Under the pieces are notes generated by a model. It was given only the letters and a program-made list of their open reading frames with translations, ran no database searches and was not told the origin of the DNA. 64,000 bases of DNA from Capronia americana (lineage: Eukaryota; Ascomycota; Eurotiomycetes; Chaetothyriales; Herpotrichiellaceae), in assembly GCA_016110215.1 (NCBI GenBank), contig JADWQD010000008.1, positions 1,860,001 to 1,924,000 of the forward strand, given 5' to 3'. Below are positions 1 through 10,436 of the stretch, one piece after another (positions within the stretch are counted from its first letter, which is position 1; each line of letters starts with the position of its first letter). The position numbers and the translations under genes were made by a program.

Positions 1-1119
1 GAGCGGATTCTCTGCGCCGTGTACCTCTCGGATCGCCTCGTAGGCTGTCTCTTGGATGTCAGGACGTTTTGCCAAAACGGCCACCAGCCAGGCGACAGCC
101 GTAGTCACAGTATCGAGACCGCCAGAGATCATGGTTAGATTTATGCTGGTCACTTCTTCTTGGTTCAGATGGATCCCTGGATCGTTGATGATTGTTGCTT
201 GGATGCAGGGATTCTGGACTCCCTTCTCCATTCGCTCGAGCAATCCTCGGTTGAGTTCGTCGAGGTACGCGTCCTGTCGACGGCGAGTGGCCTTGGCCTT
301 TACCGTCTTTTGATTGAACGGGTTCAACCTCAGGAGTGGAATGTAATCTTGTAGATTTCCAGTGACGCTTCTGAAGCGACTAACCTGGTCTTCCACCTCA
401 ATTACCTCGTTGAACAGCCTGTCGTTGCGGGAATCCATCTGAACGCCCCAATTCGTCGTCAGGGCGAGACTTAGGCTCAGTCGCTGGGCAGCTGGATAGC
501 AGTCGAAAGCCTTACTTCCATTCTTGCCTTCGGAAAGTAGTTCCCTGCAGAACGCCCTTGTTTCCAGGTCGAGGTGTGAGACATATTTTTGCGCCGATGG
601 ACGGTTCAGGGCAGTCGCCGTGACCTTCCGTCGCCTTTTCAGACTCTCGCTGTAGGGGGTAGTGCCGACGGTGGTTGCGACTCCGGTAAGGACCTCATAC
701 ATATGTTAGCACTGAGAATTGTGTGATCCTACTTGTTGATCGCATACTTTGTGAAACGTATAAAACTCCGGTCTCGAGCTCAATGCAGAAGAATGCTGCC
801 CAAACAGGCCTTTTGCTGCCTCTGCGGAATTGACCACGACAATAGGGATATTTCCCAGAGAAACTTGGTAGACTCCTCCGTATTTCTTGGACCAGATCCT
901 GTACTGCTCGGCGGCGTTTTTCCGGAGTGACCAAAGATTCCCTACCAGTGGCAGACCAGGTGGCCCAGAAATGCCTGGCAGTCTGGCAGAATAGCGAATG
1001 AATTCGTTGATTACCACATAGCATAACGGAACAATTAATGTCAACACTGTGACCGAATATGCGGCTGACCCAAGGAACCATTCCCGGGTGAGATCAGAAT
1101 TGAGGGTAGCGAAGGCCAT
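1..1119 (-). CDS. Cytochrome P450 monooxygenase, N-terminal part (runs off the left edge)
   Basis: Haem-thiolate monooxygenase, probably ER-anchored. From the ATG at 1119 the protein starts with a hydrophobic anchor (about residues 12-38) and the proline hinge GPPGLPLVGNL. One intron at 694-747 (donor GTATGC, branch-like GCTAAC) joins exon 748-1119 to exon 1-693 in frame. The second exon stays open to the window edge and includes an I-helix oxygen-activation motif, SGGLDTVTT. About 355 residues are visible. The ExxR and haem-cysteine regions must lie outside the window. The hinge and GGLDT style recall the CYP504 phenylacetate-hydroxylase group, but that is an impression only. It diverges from a Zn2Cys6 regulator across 386 bp, a common arrangement for a regulator and its target. 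Confidence 0.85.
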
Positions 1120-1505
1120 CGTGTTTGGAATAGGTCGAGGACACGATAATACCACCGATAAATTGGCAACGCCATTGGAATGGAGTACGAGCCTGATATA
1201 AGCCAAGTATCAAGTTTCTCGACACCGGCAAAGTGACATCGCGAGGTAGAGCATCACGATGAATGCTTCGGTCAGTTGCCTGCGACTCGAAAGTTTAGCC
1301 TGCGTCAAGTGGACGGCTTGTTAACTTCCTATTGGCTGCGGAAAATCGTCCCCACGGCAAGTGGCCGGATTTGCTATTGTCACAAATCCGACGTCTTTTC
1401 CCCGCCCACAATCAATTTTCCGCAGCCGGAGAGACAAACATCAGGAACTCGACTCATCCTTCCAACACGGCCCTGGCAGATACTCTCTGCAGAGGCGACT
1501 GCAAT
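1120..1505. promoter_or_regulatory. Shared divergent promoter between P450 and Zn2Cys6 regulator
   Basis: The 386 bp separate two divergent start codons. Inverted CCAAT boxes (ATTGG) occur near 1173 and 1331, and several CGG triplets, the usual half-site of Zn2Cys6 proteins, lie at about 1336-1430. An open frame reaches back to about 1332 in the regulator's frame but has no ATG before 1506. Promoter function is inferred from position. Confidence 0.4.
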
Positions 1506-3915
1506 ATGGGGACAGGCGGAACATCGGCTCGATTCATGCAGCAGTCCATCCATTCAGCACAGGCACTCAACTTGACACCAGTCGCCTCGAACTTCGCCCA
1601 TGAGATTGCCTCACCCGATCTCGCTTTCCAAGAGTCGGAGACGCGGCACGCTGACAGAACCGACAATTATACCGGAGCGAGGAGACAAGGCAGCAAAAGG
1701 AAAATCCAAAGATCAAAAGTCAGCCGAGCGTGTGATGCCTGCAAACTGTCAGTGGCTTGCCAAACGTGAGAAGCGAGAGTCCGCGGGGCTGATCCAGGTC
1801 GCAGGAAAAGGACGCGCTGCTCGGGAGACCAGCCTTGCGTTCGCTGTAGGAGCCTGGGTATTTCCTGTGACTACTGTGCCATCTATACAAGGGGCCGTCT
1901 ACCTTCGGTCCCAACATCTGAGCCTCCAAATCGGACAGATCCCCCTATCAGGCGAGAATGGGAACCGAACAATATTCTGAGTCGAAAGGCCATTGTCACA
2001 GATCCCCTCCGACAATATGGGGCCAGGTCTGATGAGCACTCGAGGGGAGGAGCACATGCCTCGTCACGAAACTCACCAGTCCCAAGCGCAAATATTGGCG
2101 GTCAGTACCATGGCCCTTCGTCGCCAATCACTTTTCTTCAGAGAGCGTGGAAACGGCTCAAGGATGATCATGCATCCGGCACGTCAAGTGCGCCTGAACA
2201 GGAGATTTCTACGGAGAAGACGATTCTGGTGTTCAGCGACGGTCATCGCTTACGCCTTTCTGACGAGGAGTTCCATATGCCACCCGAGTCTGATGCACAT
2301 GCACTGGTCGAGAGATACTTTGAGCTCTCAACGCCGTTCTTCCAGTTTCTCCACCGCTCTACTGTGAAATCTTTGGTTGATGAACTCTATGAACAGACAA
2401 ACGGGCGTCAAACCACTCAAGGTGCCCTGTCCCAACAGAAGGTCACGCTTTTGCTCATGATTTTTGCCGTGGCCACACTTGACGACACCAGAGGGCATTC
2501 CTCGTCTATGGCTGAATGCACTCAAAGGTATCTGAAGTGAGCCTCTTGGTTGTTGCCCTTACTGACTGTTGAATTCAAGTCAAGTCTACCTCGAAGCTGC
2601 GCAGCGGCGCCTTCAGAGAGAAATTGGATCTCCGGCTCTGGACTCGGTTCAGGCCAGACTCATCGAATGTCTCCATCTATTGTCAACTCGACACGCTAAT
2701 GAAGTCTACTTAAAGTTCGGGACGACGGTGGCACTGATGATCACACTCGGTCTGCATCGCCGTAAACGGCCCGGGGGATACAGGTCGGAAATGGGAGTCA
2801 TTGAGCACGAGTGCCGGAAACGAACTTTCTGGGCTGCCTATGTTCTGGACAGATATCTCAGTGTCATGGGAGGCCGTCCGCGCACCCTACAGGATTTTGA
2901 TACCGATCAGGATTTCCCAGCCAGAGTTGACGACACTGAATTGACTTCAGACGGCATCAAGCTCCAAGATGACCAATTTGACTGTGAAATGGATGCACCG
3001 ATTATGCATATCAAGTACCGCTCCCCCCTTTTACCCTCACCTGGCTAGGTCGTGCTAACTGAGGTATGCAGGCTGGCCGGCATCTGCGCCCAAAGCTCCG
3101 CGCAACTCTATCCCCTCCAGCGAATAACTCAAGAGGAAAGACTTGCCCAAGCGGATCGTATCGCGGCAAATCTGGCAGACTGGAAGGCGCACCTCCCACT
3201 TTTCATAGCCTTAGTCCCGGCGTCGAGCCTCATCCCGAAACTCCAACGCCAATCTATCACCCTACGCCTCGCACAGGCCCATGCAGTCGTCCACGCCAAC
3301 AGGCCATTTCTCCTCAGCAATTTCGCCAACACCTCGAAGGAGTCTGAACTACCGTCGCGCATTGTCAGGTATATCCACGACTGCATTACTGCCGCGCGCA
3401 GTATTGTGGACATTCTGGCCAACTTCGACGGCAACGGCATACCGTACAATTCATGGTGGTTCACCCAGTATGTCTCGTTCTGCGCCGTGGCCGTCATCTA
3501 CATCTACACAATCCAACAGCACCAGAAGATGATCTCGACGCCAGCTGCGTCGGCGTCCGCCGTGGGGGCATCTCCTCGCCACACAGTCAACGCTCAGGCC
3601 GGAGAGAAAGATTATTTCGAGATCGCGGAGCAGTGCCAGCAGCGGCTTGCAGCAGCCGCGCGGGACAATTCTCCAGGGAAAAGGTACGCCATCGTTTTGG
3701 AGGAGCTCCGGCAAGAAACATGCCGGTACCTGTCCACGTCAGGGGCGGCGGGCGACACAGGAGAGCCTGGACTTTCGGAGGAGGGTGGACAATGGACTCG
3801 GCAGGCCGATGACTGGACCATGGAGATCGACACGGATTTTACGCATATCTTTGATGACTGGGGTATCATGGACGAGACTTCGCAGTTGGGCGGACAAGGA
3901 CATGACAGCCAATAA
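1506..3915 (+). CDS. Zn2Cys6 fungal-specific transcription factor
   Basis: Nuclear DNA-binding regulator. Exons 1506-1747, 1805-2527, 2580-3014 and 3072-3915 join in phase to 747 residues. The first intron interrupts the zinc cluster. Once removed, six cysteines at about residues 76-102 read C-x2-C-x6-C-x6-C-x2-C-x6-C, a canonical binuclear zinc cluster. A fungal_trans-type middle homology region follows, containing ALVERYFE, the LLSTRHANE segment and RKRTFWAAYVLDRYLS. The C-terminus is acidic. The start is the first ATG in the zinc-cluster frame. The first donor is GTCAGT, not GTAAGT, but it is the only choice that restores the cluster. The divergent P450 is a plausible target. The regulated pathway is unknown. 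Confidence 0.88.
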
Positions 3916-4018
3916 GGAGCAGCTGCCACAGAGAGAAGTCATTTCACCAGACGATCAGACTTACGAGTCAGGAAATGAATTCGCACGGACTCTTAAATCA
4001 GTATTACGGACTGACTGC

Positions 4019-4037
4019 CGCTGCTGCTGCTGCTGCT
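4019..4037. repeat. (CTG)n microsatellite
   Basis: About six CTG units just downstream of the regulator's stop codon, probably in its 3' UTR. Confidence 0.85.
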
Positions 4038-4420
4038 AAACATCTGGTATGCAGGGTCTGTAAGTGACACTGTATACAGTTACAAGCGGTGCCCAGATGA
4101 GACGCATATCGATTGTTGTGGTACCGCGCAAAATCTCGACCGTTTAATTCAGGCTCGTGGCGACCGTGTACGAGTATATGGTACAGGACTCGCACTCCGT
4201 ACTATGCCATCAATGGGGGACCTTTTCTTTAATTGGGAAGGCTATTTATTTAGGGTGCCATTCTATCCTAAACCAAAGCCCTGTAGATGCTCACGTGCGA
4301 GCCTTTCTCGCCGTCGTCTCCTCTTCTAGTAAGTTATGGTAACAAAGCGGGATTGCTCCTCTCGAACACCCTCAATGACTGCGACGTTGATGCAAGCTTC
4401 CCGTTCTAGATTATCCATAG

Positions 4421-4460
4421 CGTGCGTGCTTGCGTGTCTGCGTGCCTGCGTGCGTGCCTG
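4421..4460. repeat. Imperfect CGTG/CCTG tetranucleotide repeat
   Basis: Forty bases of degenerate cgtg, cgtc and cctg units in non-coding DNA downstream of the F-box gene's stop codon. Confidence 0.75.
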
Positions 4461-4538
4461 TTCGAAGGTACAGCAACGGACGCTCGAGACTTCTGAACCC
4501 AGCAATCATGATGAAACCGCTTCCTGCATCTGAATCCA

Positions 4539-5861
4539 TTAGACAGACCCCGACTCATACAAAGTAGGCATGGTGGAAAACCCCTCCCAGCCCTCCTTCG
4601 CCTTCGACTCTCGAATTCTCCTGATCCTGCTGCCTCCTCGTCCTCCACATGTCTTGCGCTCACAATCGTATCTCGTGCCGTAAAAGGAGAAGATGGGCCG
4701 GAACGTGACGAGAGAAGGACAGACGGTGAAGAACTCGCGCGCCATTTTCACGCCGTCCACTACTTCGATGGCTTCCGGAAGTAATCGCTCATGCGTGAAG
4801 TGCCAATATGTGTGGGAATAGTGGAGCCACCCCGCCGAGACGACGGAGAGGGAAGTGAGCTTTTCAAGACCGGAAAAGTAGATGGCATGGTCCTGCGCCT
4901 TTTGTGTCAACGTCGAAAAAAAAGTTGGGAAAAATCCAAAGACCGTACGTATGCTTTTGGCGGGACTGGTCTGGACTGGACTGGTCTCACTCACCTCAAG
5001 ACGAAATATGCTGACCCTGCCTTTGATGCACAGCTCTGTAATGTTCTTGATGTACGGTATGATCTCTATGTCCCCCACGAGTTAATGATTTTTCCCCCTG
5101 GCCTTACCTTCGGCCGAGCCTGGGGGGGAGGGAGCAGGGGGAAGTCTCACCTGTTACGCGAGCCAACTGCCAACCTCCACCAAAGTCGACTTCGAGCTTG
5201 CGTAAGGTTTTCATGGACGGCAAGCGTAGGAATATTCGTTTCCACATGTTCTCCACGTTCGACACGATGAGGGTCTTGAGGAAAGGGCAGGCCAGAAGGA
5301 TGTCTGGCACATTTGGAGCTTGGCGCAGCTCGAGCATCTGGATGTTCGGAAACCGGGCCATCGACCTTCTGAACGACTTGCAAAGCTTGAAGATGACAGT
5401 CCCGTCGTTATCCAAAGAGAGACCGAGCTCGCAAAGGTTAGGCATCGCAGATAGTACGCTGACGAAGCTATTATAGAACGCTTGCTTGTGAGGTGTCTCG
5501 GGGTTCTCAGAGAGCCCGATACTGAAGGACCTGAGAACAAGTTAGTAATGGATGGGGCCCGTAGGAATTGAACAAATCCCACTCACACTACCGAAGTGGT
5601 CACGAATGGGGCCTTCAAAAGAGCACGGAACGTCTTGAGTGAAGGTGTTGAGCGCTGGCCAAGGGGAAGTCTGACGATTGGGAAGAGAAGAGGAAGGCAC
5701 AGCTCGCGCAGGTGCTGGTTGACACGCGACAGATTCTTGATGTTCTCGGGCGCATAACATCCTTCGCCTGGAAGTTTGACGACTTCATCGACTATCAGTC
5801 GGATGCAATCCTCAGGGAGAGTTTCGAACGTGATCGAGTCTGGCTTCCCAGTCGAATCCAT
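4539..5861 (-). CDS. F-box-like / leucine-rich protein
   Basis: Likely substrate adaptor of an SCF ubiquitin ligase. Exons 5587-5861, 5151-5530, 4995-5065 and 4539-4898 (the last may instead start at 4892) join in frame to about 361 residues. The N-terminus carries an F-box-like segment, ITFETLPEDCIRLIVDEVV, followed by NLSRVNQHLRELCLPLLF. After it come leucine-spaced stretches such as PNLCELGLSL, FPNIQMLELRQ and MKTLRKLEVDF that resemble LRRs. The start chosen is the ATG at 5861; the frame is open further upstream but offers no other ATG. The target cannot be predicted. A second, unrelated F-box protein follows in the same orientation. Confidence 0.72.
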
Positions 5862-6722
5862 GGTGCGCGGCTGTTCCCTGCTGCTGAGGAAGAAAGACAA
5901 TGGAATGTTGGAGGACAAAGAAGACCTACCGATCGGCCTTTATCATGGTCTAAGGCAGTTGTACGTTACCTGGCTTGAGTCACAACCGCATATGCTGGGG
6001 AGTGTTAATTCACTCGCTCGGTTTGCAGTCGAAGGTGAAGTTGCGTTGACGCGAGAAATTTCACTGATCCTCCTAAGCGTCACGGCCGATTTTCTTTCAG
6101 GGAAGAGGACAGCTACCGTCGCCCTTGGCCTGACTTCGAACAATACTGTGCAGCCTGTGTTCAGGTTAGAACGACGCTTCCCTCCGGAGCGCCCAAATTC
6201 GAAATACCCCCGAAGCAGCACTCGCGCGAAAGGACTGGTAGTAACACCAAGTAATTAAAAACAAGAGCAGATCAACTGTCATTTGTCTGTCTGACGACCA
6301 CATTCGAAGTCACTGGTCCTGGTATTAGGTCTCTCAATCGTTCAATCGGCTGCGATCAAGGGATGGTCTAGATAATACGCCACCTTCGCCTTGCTTTTGT
6401 AATTTTTGGAAGAAGTTGACGATTGATTGGCTTCCCCTGGAGTCCAGGCGTTCCAAACTCAAGTTCCGTTGGGGTATCTCTGATTCGTGTCGTTCCGTGT
6501 CCTGCACCCATGTCTTCCCCAAGTCTGGCAAACCGTAAGGTCAATGTGACAGCAATGTGAGGGCACCTAGCTGTTGTCGTAGAGAATCCAGTCCTCGTCA
6601 TGCTGGCACCTGGTGGTGTGCTGGTATGGACTGTATTGCTGCAAAGACTCAGGGCGCCCAGCCGACCATTGCCGCCAAACATCACATCATCGTCCGGTCA
6701 ATCTCTCTCCCCTCAAACCGAA
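5862..6722. other. Intergenic region between two F-box genes
   Basis: About 860 bp holding the promoter of the downstream F-box gene and the 3' end of the larger one. Short open frames on both strands show no recognisable motif and no splice-compatible extension. Confidence 0.6.
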
Positions 6723-9700
6723 TCATAGCGAGTCCTTCCTGATTACGCCGCTGAAACGGCCGGTTCCCCCTTCGAACATGCCATCCTCAACTGCAGCCCA
6801 TCTGCTTAAATCATCACCCCAGCCAAATTTCAACTGCCAGGCCTCTTCAAGAACACGCTTCTCGATGGGATGAATACACTGGGTCAGCGTCCCAAGCCAA
6901 GGGAATCCGTCGCTGCTGATCATGATCCGATTTGCCTTGTCGTTGAGTTCATTCGCATAGGCGGCGCGCTCGCGTAGGCGGCCGTCCGCGTCGGCGTTAT
7001 TGGGTGAAACCAAGCCGTGGAATCGAGCTCTGCGGATTTCAAGGCCTCGATCCATAGGGTACTCATAATGGATGACGGCCGATTTCTGGTTGTATCGCGA
7101 GGCCTGACCATTCGGGAGAGAAATCGTGACGTAACCGCAGCTGTTGAGGACGATCTGTTGAACGTGGCCGCGGAAACGTCGCGCTGGTACAGGCTTCCCG
7201 TCTCTGTCAATCAAGCCGGCTTCGTGCTTGTATTCAGAGAGTGGTTTTCCTGGAGTGATAGCATCAAGAGTACGAGCCCAGGCAGCGCCACTAGGCAGGT
7301 TCTCACGAGGCCATTCCTCCTTCGAGTGGCGACAGCGAAGGCTGTCCGCGACGGTCGTCAGAGGCGCCGCCAAATTGTCATCGTGGATGGTGGTCATGCT
7401 GACGGAATCGAGGGTCAACGAATGAAGACTCGTGTCTCGACTGCCCTCCATGAACGCTTTGAGCATCCAAGGAGTGAACCAGCAATTCTCGAACTTGAGG
7501 TCTCTTACGTGGTCGAACTTGATCGGAGGCGAAGCAGTCTTGCTGCTATGTTTATGCAGCCACTCCTTCGGATCGTCAACGATGGGAGCCGGCAAGACAT
7601 GCTGATTGCGGGCGAACATGCCGACAGCATGTTCGCCGCCACCAACGTAGCCGACAGTCAAGCTGTGCAGGTTCTCGAGCTTCGTGATATAGGTCCTCAA
7701 GAAGTCGGTGAATCGCTCAGCGGCCTTTGTGGGAGAGATGGGCATGTTGTGCATAAAGGATTTGTCGCCGATGACATGTTCTTGACGCCAGTCGGGGCTG
7801 AGGTACATCTCCAGCCGTTTAAGCCCAATCAAAGACTTCCAGAACTCGCGCTGCTCCAGAGATGGCAGCAGGCCAGAGGACAGCCGGCTGATGCGGAGAG
7901 TGTGAATTTGGCGGAAATTGTTCTTATTTGTAATGATGGCCGTGGTGTACGCCACCAGAAACGCTCGCTGAGCCCACACGGTCTCCATTAACCATTGAGC
8001 CTGTGCTTCGGTGAGTATCCTCGGAGTGAGCGGTGATACGAAGGGATTGGCAATTTTGCTTTGGATGAACGAAAGATGACCACCGTGCTCCGCAGCAAGG
8101 TTGTGGCCATTAAAGATCAAGGGCCATTGAGGTAACTTGCGATTGGAATTTCTGGCCCGACTTAGAGCCCGGAGGCGACGCTCAGCTTCATTTTGGTTCA
8201 GGTCGACGAGGTTCTGCACTGCAGCACCGAGAGGATTCGCTTGTGGATCGACGGCGGCTGCTGGGTCCTGGTCGAGGGCCGTGGCGATGCCTCCAGTATG
8301 GCACTCTGGGTCGAAGTCGTACTGTTCATTCTGACACGTGAAGCTTTCCATGTCGCGGATCTTGAGTCTATCCAGAAACTGGACCTCTTTAGCATCGGAC
8401 ACCGGTGATGGCTGCCTAGCGAGAATAGACTTTAGAGTGGTGTTGATGGTGTTCTGTTGGCCCCATCGAAATAGCTCGTTGCGAGCAAAGCTGGTCCACA
8501 CGTCTTCGGTCTTGAAGGTCTTGCCGAACACTTTGCTCCCTTGTCCGATTCGTTTGTTGAAGAGAGCCATGTCGGAGATATCAGGTCCCTCAATCCAGCC
8601 GTGGCCGCTGTCGATGCACAAGCCAAGCTCCGAGGCATTGGTGATTTTGCCGAGAGCCTGTTTGAGCAGAGGGCGATTATTGTCAACCAGATCCTCGATG
8701 GCTTGCATCTCCGGAAAGCGAGGATAATTCTCGGTCGGCCAGATGAACTTTCCGAACCAAGCATCCTGTTCCTTCTCGATGACCTTCGGACTCGCGTACG
8801 CCAGGCCTTGTAGGTCGTATTCGAACGAGATACCAAAGCGATTGATGTTAGGACCATGTTTCTCGAATATCGTGGTGTCAAAGAATTTTTGGTCGAATTT
8901 GACCACCACATTTCTGAGCTGGACGGGAGCCAGTGTTCGCGCATGCAACCTGCTGACAAGACGGAGGTTCTTAACGTCTTGGGTTGAGAGGAACTGACAG
9001 ATTGCAGTCCACAAGTTTTCGTCGACCAACCAGATCGCAACAGGTTCGGCCGGGGGTACGGTCACGTCCGCGGGTGGTCGAGGTTTGCTGGATTGCGCGG
9101 GCATGGCGGGCATACCGGGCATACCGGGTGTTATTGAAGGCTTCCAGAGGCGCGGATATTGCTTCACCTCCGTGGGTACGGACTCCTCTTTCTTCTTCGG
9201 CTTGCTCGACAGTCTGAATCTGGATCTGCCACTGGATGGTTGTGCTTCCGGTTCAGGATCGGATGATTGGGTTCGCTTGGCCCGGGCGATCTTGCCGAGG
9301 AAGCTCTTCTTCTCAGTCGCAGGGATAGTTTCAGGAATAATCTTAGCATAATCGAAGGAGAGCTTAGGGATGCGCTGCTGCTCGTCCACTTCAATAGAGG
9401 TAATGGATTCACCTGCTATCGCCGGTTCAGGAGGATAGGTAACCGTACTGTCCGTAATACCCGCACCGGGCGCGGTCGAAAAGCCCAGAGCCCGTCCTAC
9501 CAGATTCCCGCCGACCTTCTTTCGGATAATGATGTTTGCAGCGCGACTCAGGAACCCGGTAGAGGGGACCTGCTCTGGGTGCTCCACATGGTTGTCCTGC
9601 AGGGTCAAGTCTGACAAGTCGCGCGTACCCGGTACAACTCCACCGAGACCTGGGCTCTCAGCAGCCGATGGACCGGGGTAATACCCGCTCCTAGAGAGTC

Positions 9701-10436
9701 CTGACTGACGCAGCTTAGCGCGCAACGGGCTGGTTGAAGACTCCTGCGCGTTGTTTCTGACAGCGTTTCTCTTGCTCTGGGTATACTGTTCAAAAGTGGC
9801 TGTCCGCGTGGACTGGGTGTAGCCGGTAGGCAGAAAGTAAGGCTGTGTTGGAAGGTGTGGCATAGAAGATGTGTCGACAGGGGTGAGCGAGCTGAATGGA
9901 GACGGGTCTATCTGGGAGAGTCGCAGTGAGCGGCGGGTCGCAGGACCTGAAGCTACCTGGCCGCGGTTGGACTGGTCCGACAGTGGAAGAGCAGAAGGCA
10001 GGAGAGGCGATGGAGCCGAGTCTGACAAGCCCAAGGCTGGTGGAGCAGCAGTCTCTTTCTGTTTCCCTTTGCTTTTAGCCCTAGATGCCTCACGTTCACG
10101 GCTGATCTTGTCCATTTCTTCGCGCATGAATGCGATCAGTGTTTCCGGGCTGAAGGCAGTCTGGAAAGGATGAAGCGGTGGGAACTCGCCGACTATCTCG
10201 ACTGAAGGGGAGCTCCTCCGCTGCCGCGGCCATAGCGCAAAAGGTTCGTCTGGGGGGAGAGGAGGAGTAACGGTGTCGGTATTAGACTCAGTGACTTGGG
10301 CCGGTAAGGCAACAGGTAGCACTTCCTGAAGGATTTGTACGGTATCGTCCTCGTCGGTTGAAAAGCCGTGGTCATTGCCATTGCCGTAGTCGTCGTCCGG
10401 CTCCCTGTACAGTCGGGCAGGGTGTCGGAGAGTCAT
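6723..10436 (-). CDS. Large F-box domain protein with disordered N-terminus
   Basis: Single uninterrupted frame of about 1,237 residues from the ATG at 10436. The first 500 residues are low-complexity, rich in Ser, Pro and Gln with charged patches, and predicted disordered. An F-box-like segment follows at about residues 480-525 (VDENLWTAICQFLSTQDVKN, then LRLVSRLHARTL). The C-terminal 700 residues contain LRR-like pieces (LHSLTLDSVSMTT, LKFENCWFTPWML), typical of fungal F-box proteins of unknown substrate. An in-frame ATG lies further upstream at 10487, but the chosen start begins the acidic N-terminus cleanly. The long intron-free frame argues it is functional. Confidence 0.75.
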   Translation of the reverse strand: MTLRHPARLYREPDDDYGNGNDHGFSTDEDDTVQILQEVLPVALPAQVTESNTDTVTPPLPPDEPFALWPRQRRSSPSVEIVGEFPPLHPFQTAFSPETLIAFMREEMDKISREREASRAKSKGKQKETAAPPALGLSDSAPSPLLPSALPLSDQSNRGQVASGPATRRSLRLSQIDPSPFSSLTPVDTSSMPHLPTQPYFLPTGYTQSTRTATFEQYTQSKRNAVRNNAQESSTSPLRAKLRQSGLSRSGYYPGPSAAESPGLGGVVPGTRDLSDLTLQDNHVEHPEQVPSTGFLSRAANIIIRKKVGGNLVGRALGFSTAPGAGITDSTVTYPPEPAIAGESITSIEVDEQQRIPKLSFDYAKIIPETIPATEKKSFLGKIARAKRTQSSDPEPEAQPSSGRSRFRLSSKPKKKEESVPTEVKQYPRLWKPSITPGMPGMPAMPAQSSKPRPPADVTVPPAEPVAIWLVDENLWTAICQFLSTQDVKNLRLVSRLHARTLAPVQLRNVVVKFDQKFFDTTIFEKHGPNINRFGISFEYDLQGLAYASPKVIEKEQDAWFGKFIWPTENYPRFPEMQAIEDLVDNNRPLLKQALGKITNASELGLCIDSGHGWIEGPDISDMALFNKRIGQGSKVFGKTFKTEDVWTSFARNELFRWGQQNTINTTLKSILARQPSPVSDAKEVQFLDRLKIRDMESFTCQNEQYDFDPECHTGGIATALDQDPAAAVDPQANPLGAAVQNLVDLNQNEAERRLRALSRARNSNRKLPQWPLIFNGHNLAAEHGGHLSFIQSKIANPFVSPLTPRILTEAQAQWLMETVWAQRAFLVAYTTAIITNKNNFRQIHTLRISRLSSGLLPSLEQREFWKSLIGLKRLEMYLSPDWRQEHVIGDKSFMHNMPISPTKAAERFTDFLRTYITKLENLHSLTVGYVGGGEHAVGMFARNQHVLPAPIVDDPKEWLHKHSSKTASPPIKFDHVRDLKFENCWFTPWMLKAFMEGSRDTSLHSLTLDSVSMTTIHDDNLAAPLTTVADSLRCRHSKEEWPRENLPSGAAWARTLDAITPGKPLSEYKHEAGLIDRDGKPVPARRFRGHVQQIVLNSCGYVTISLPNGQASRYNQKSAVIHYEYPMDRGLEIRRARFHGLVSPNNADADGRLRERAAYANELNDKANRIMISSDGFPWLGTLTQCIHPIEKRVLEEAWQLKFGWGDDLSRWAAVEDGMFEGGTGRFSGVIRKDSL

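Larger units (their letters stand above)
3916..4538. other. Intergenic region with simple repeats
   Basis: No convincing gene. It lies between the 3' end of the Zn2Cys6 regulator and the 3' end of the F-box gene, so it holds two terminators. It contains a short CTG run and a degenerate GCGT/GCCT tract, listed separately. Confidence 0.6.

Noticed and set aside
7017..7991. Plus-strand open frame of over 300 codons
   Set aside because: It lies antisense within the large F-box coding region and has no motif; GC-rich codons on the real strand keep the opposite frame open.
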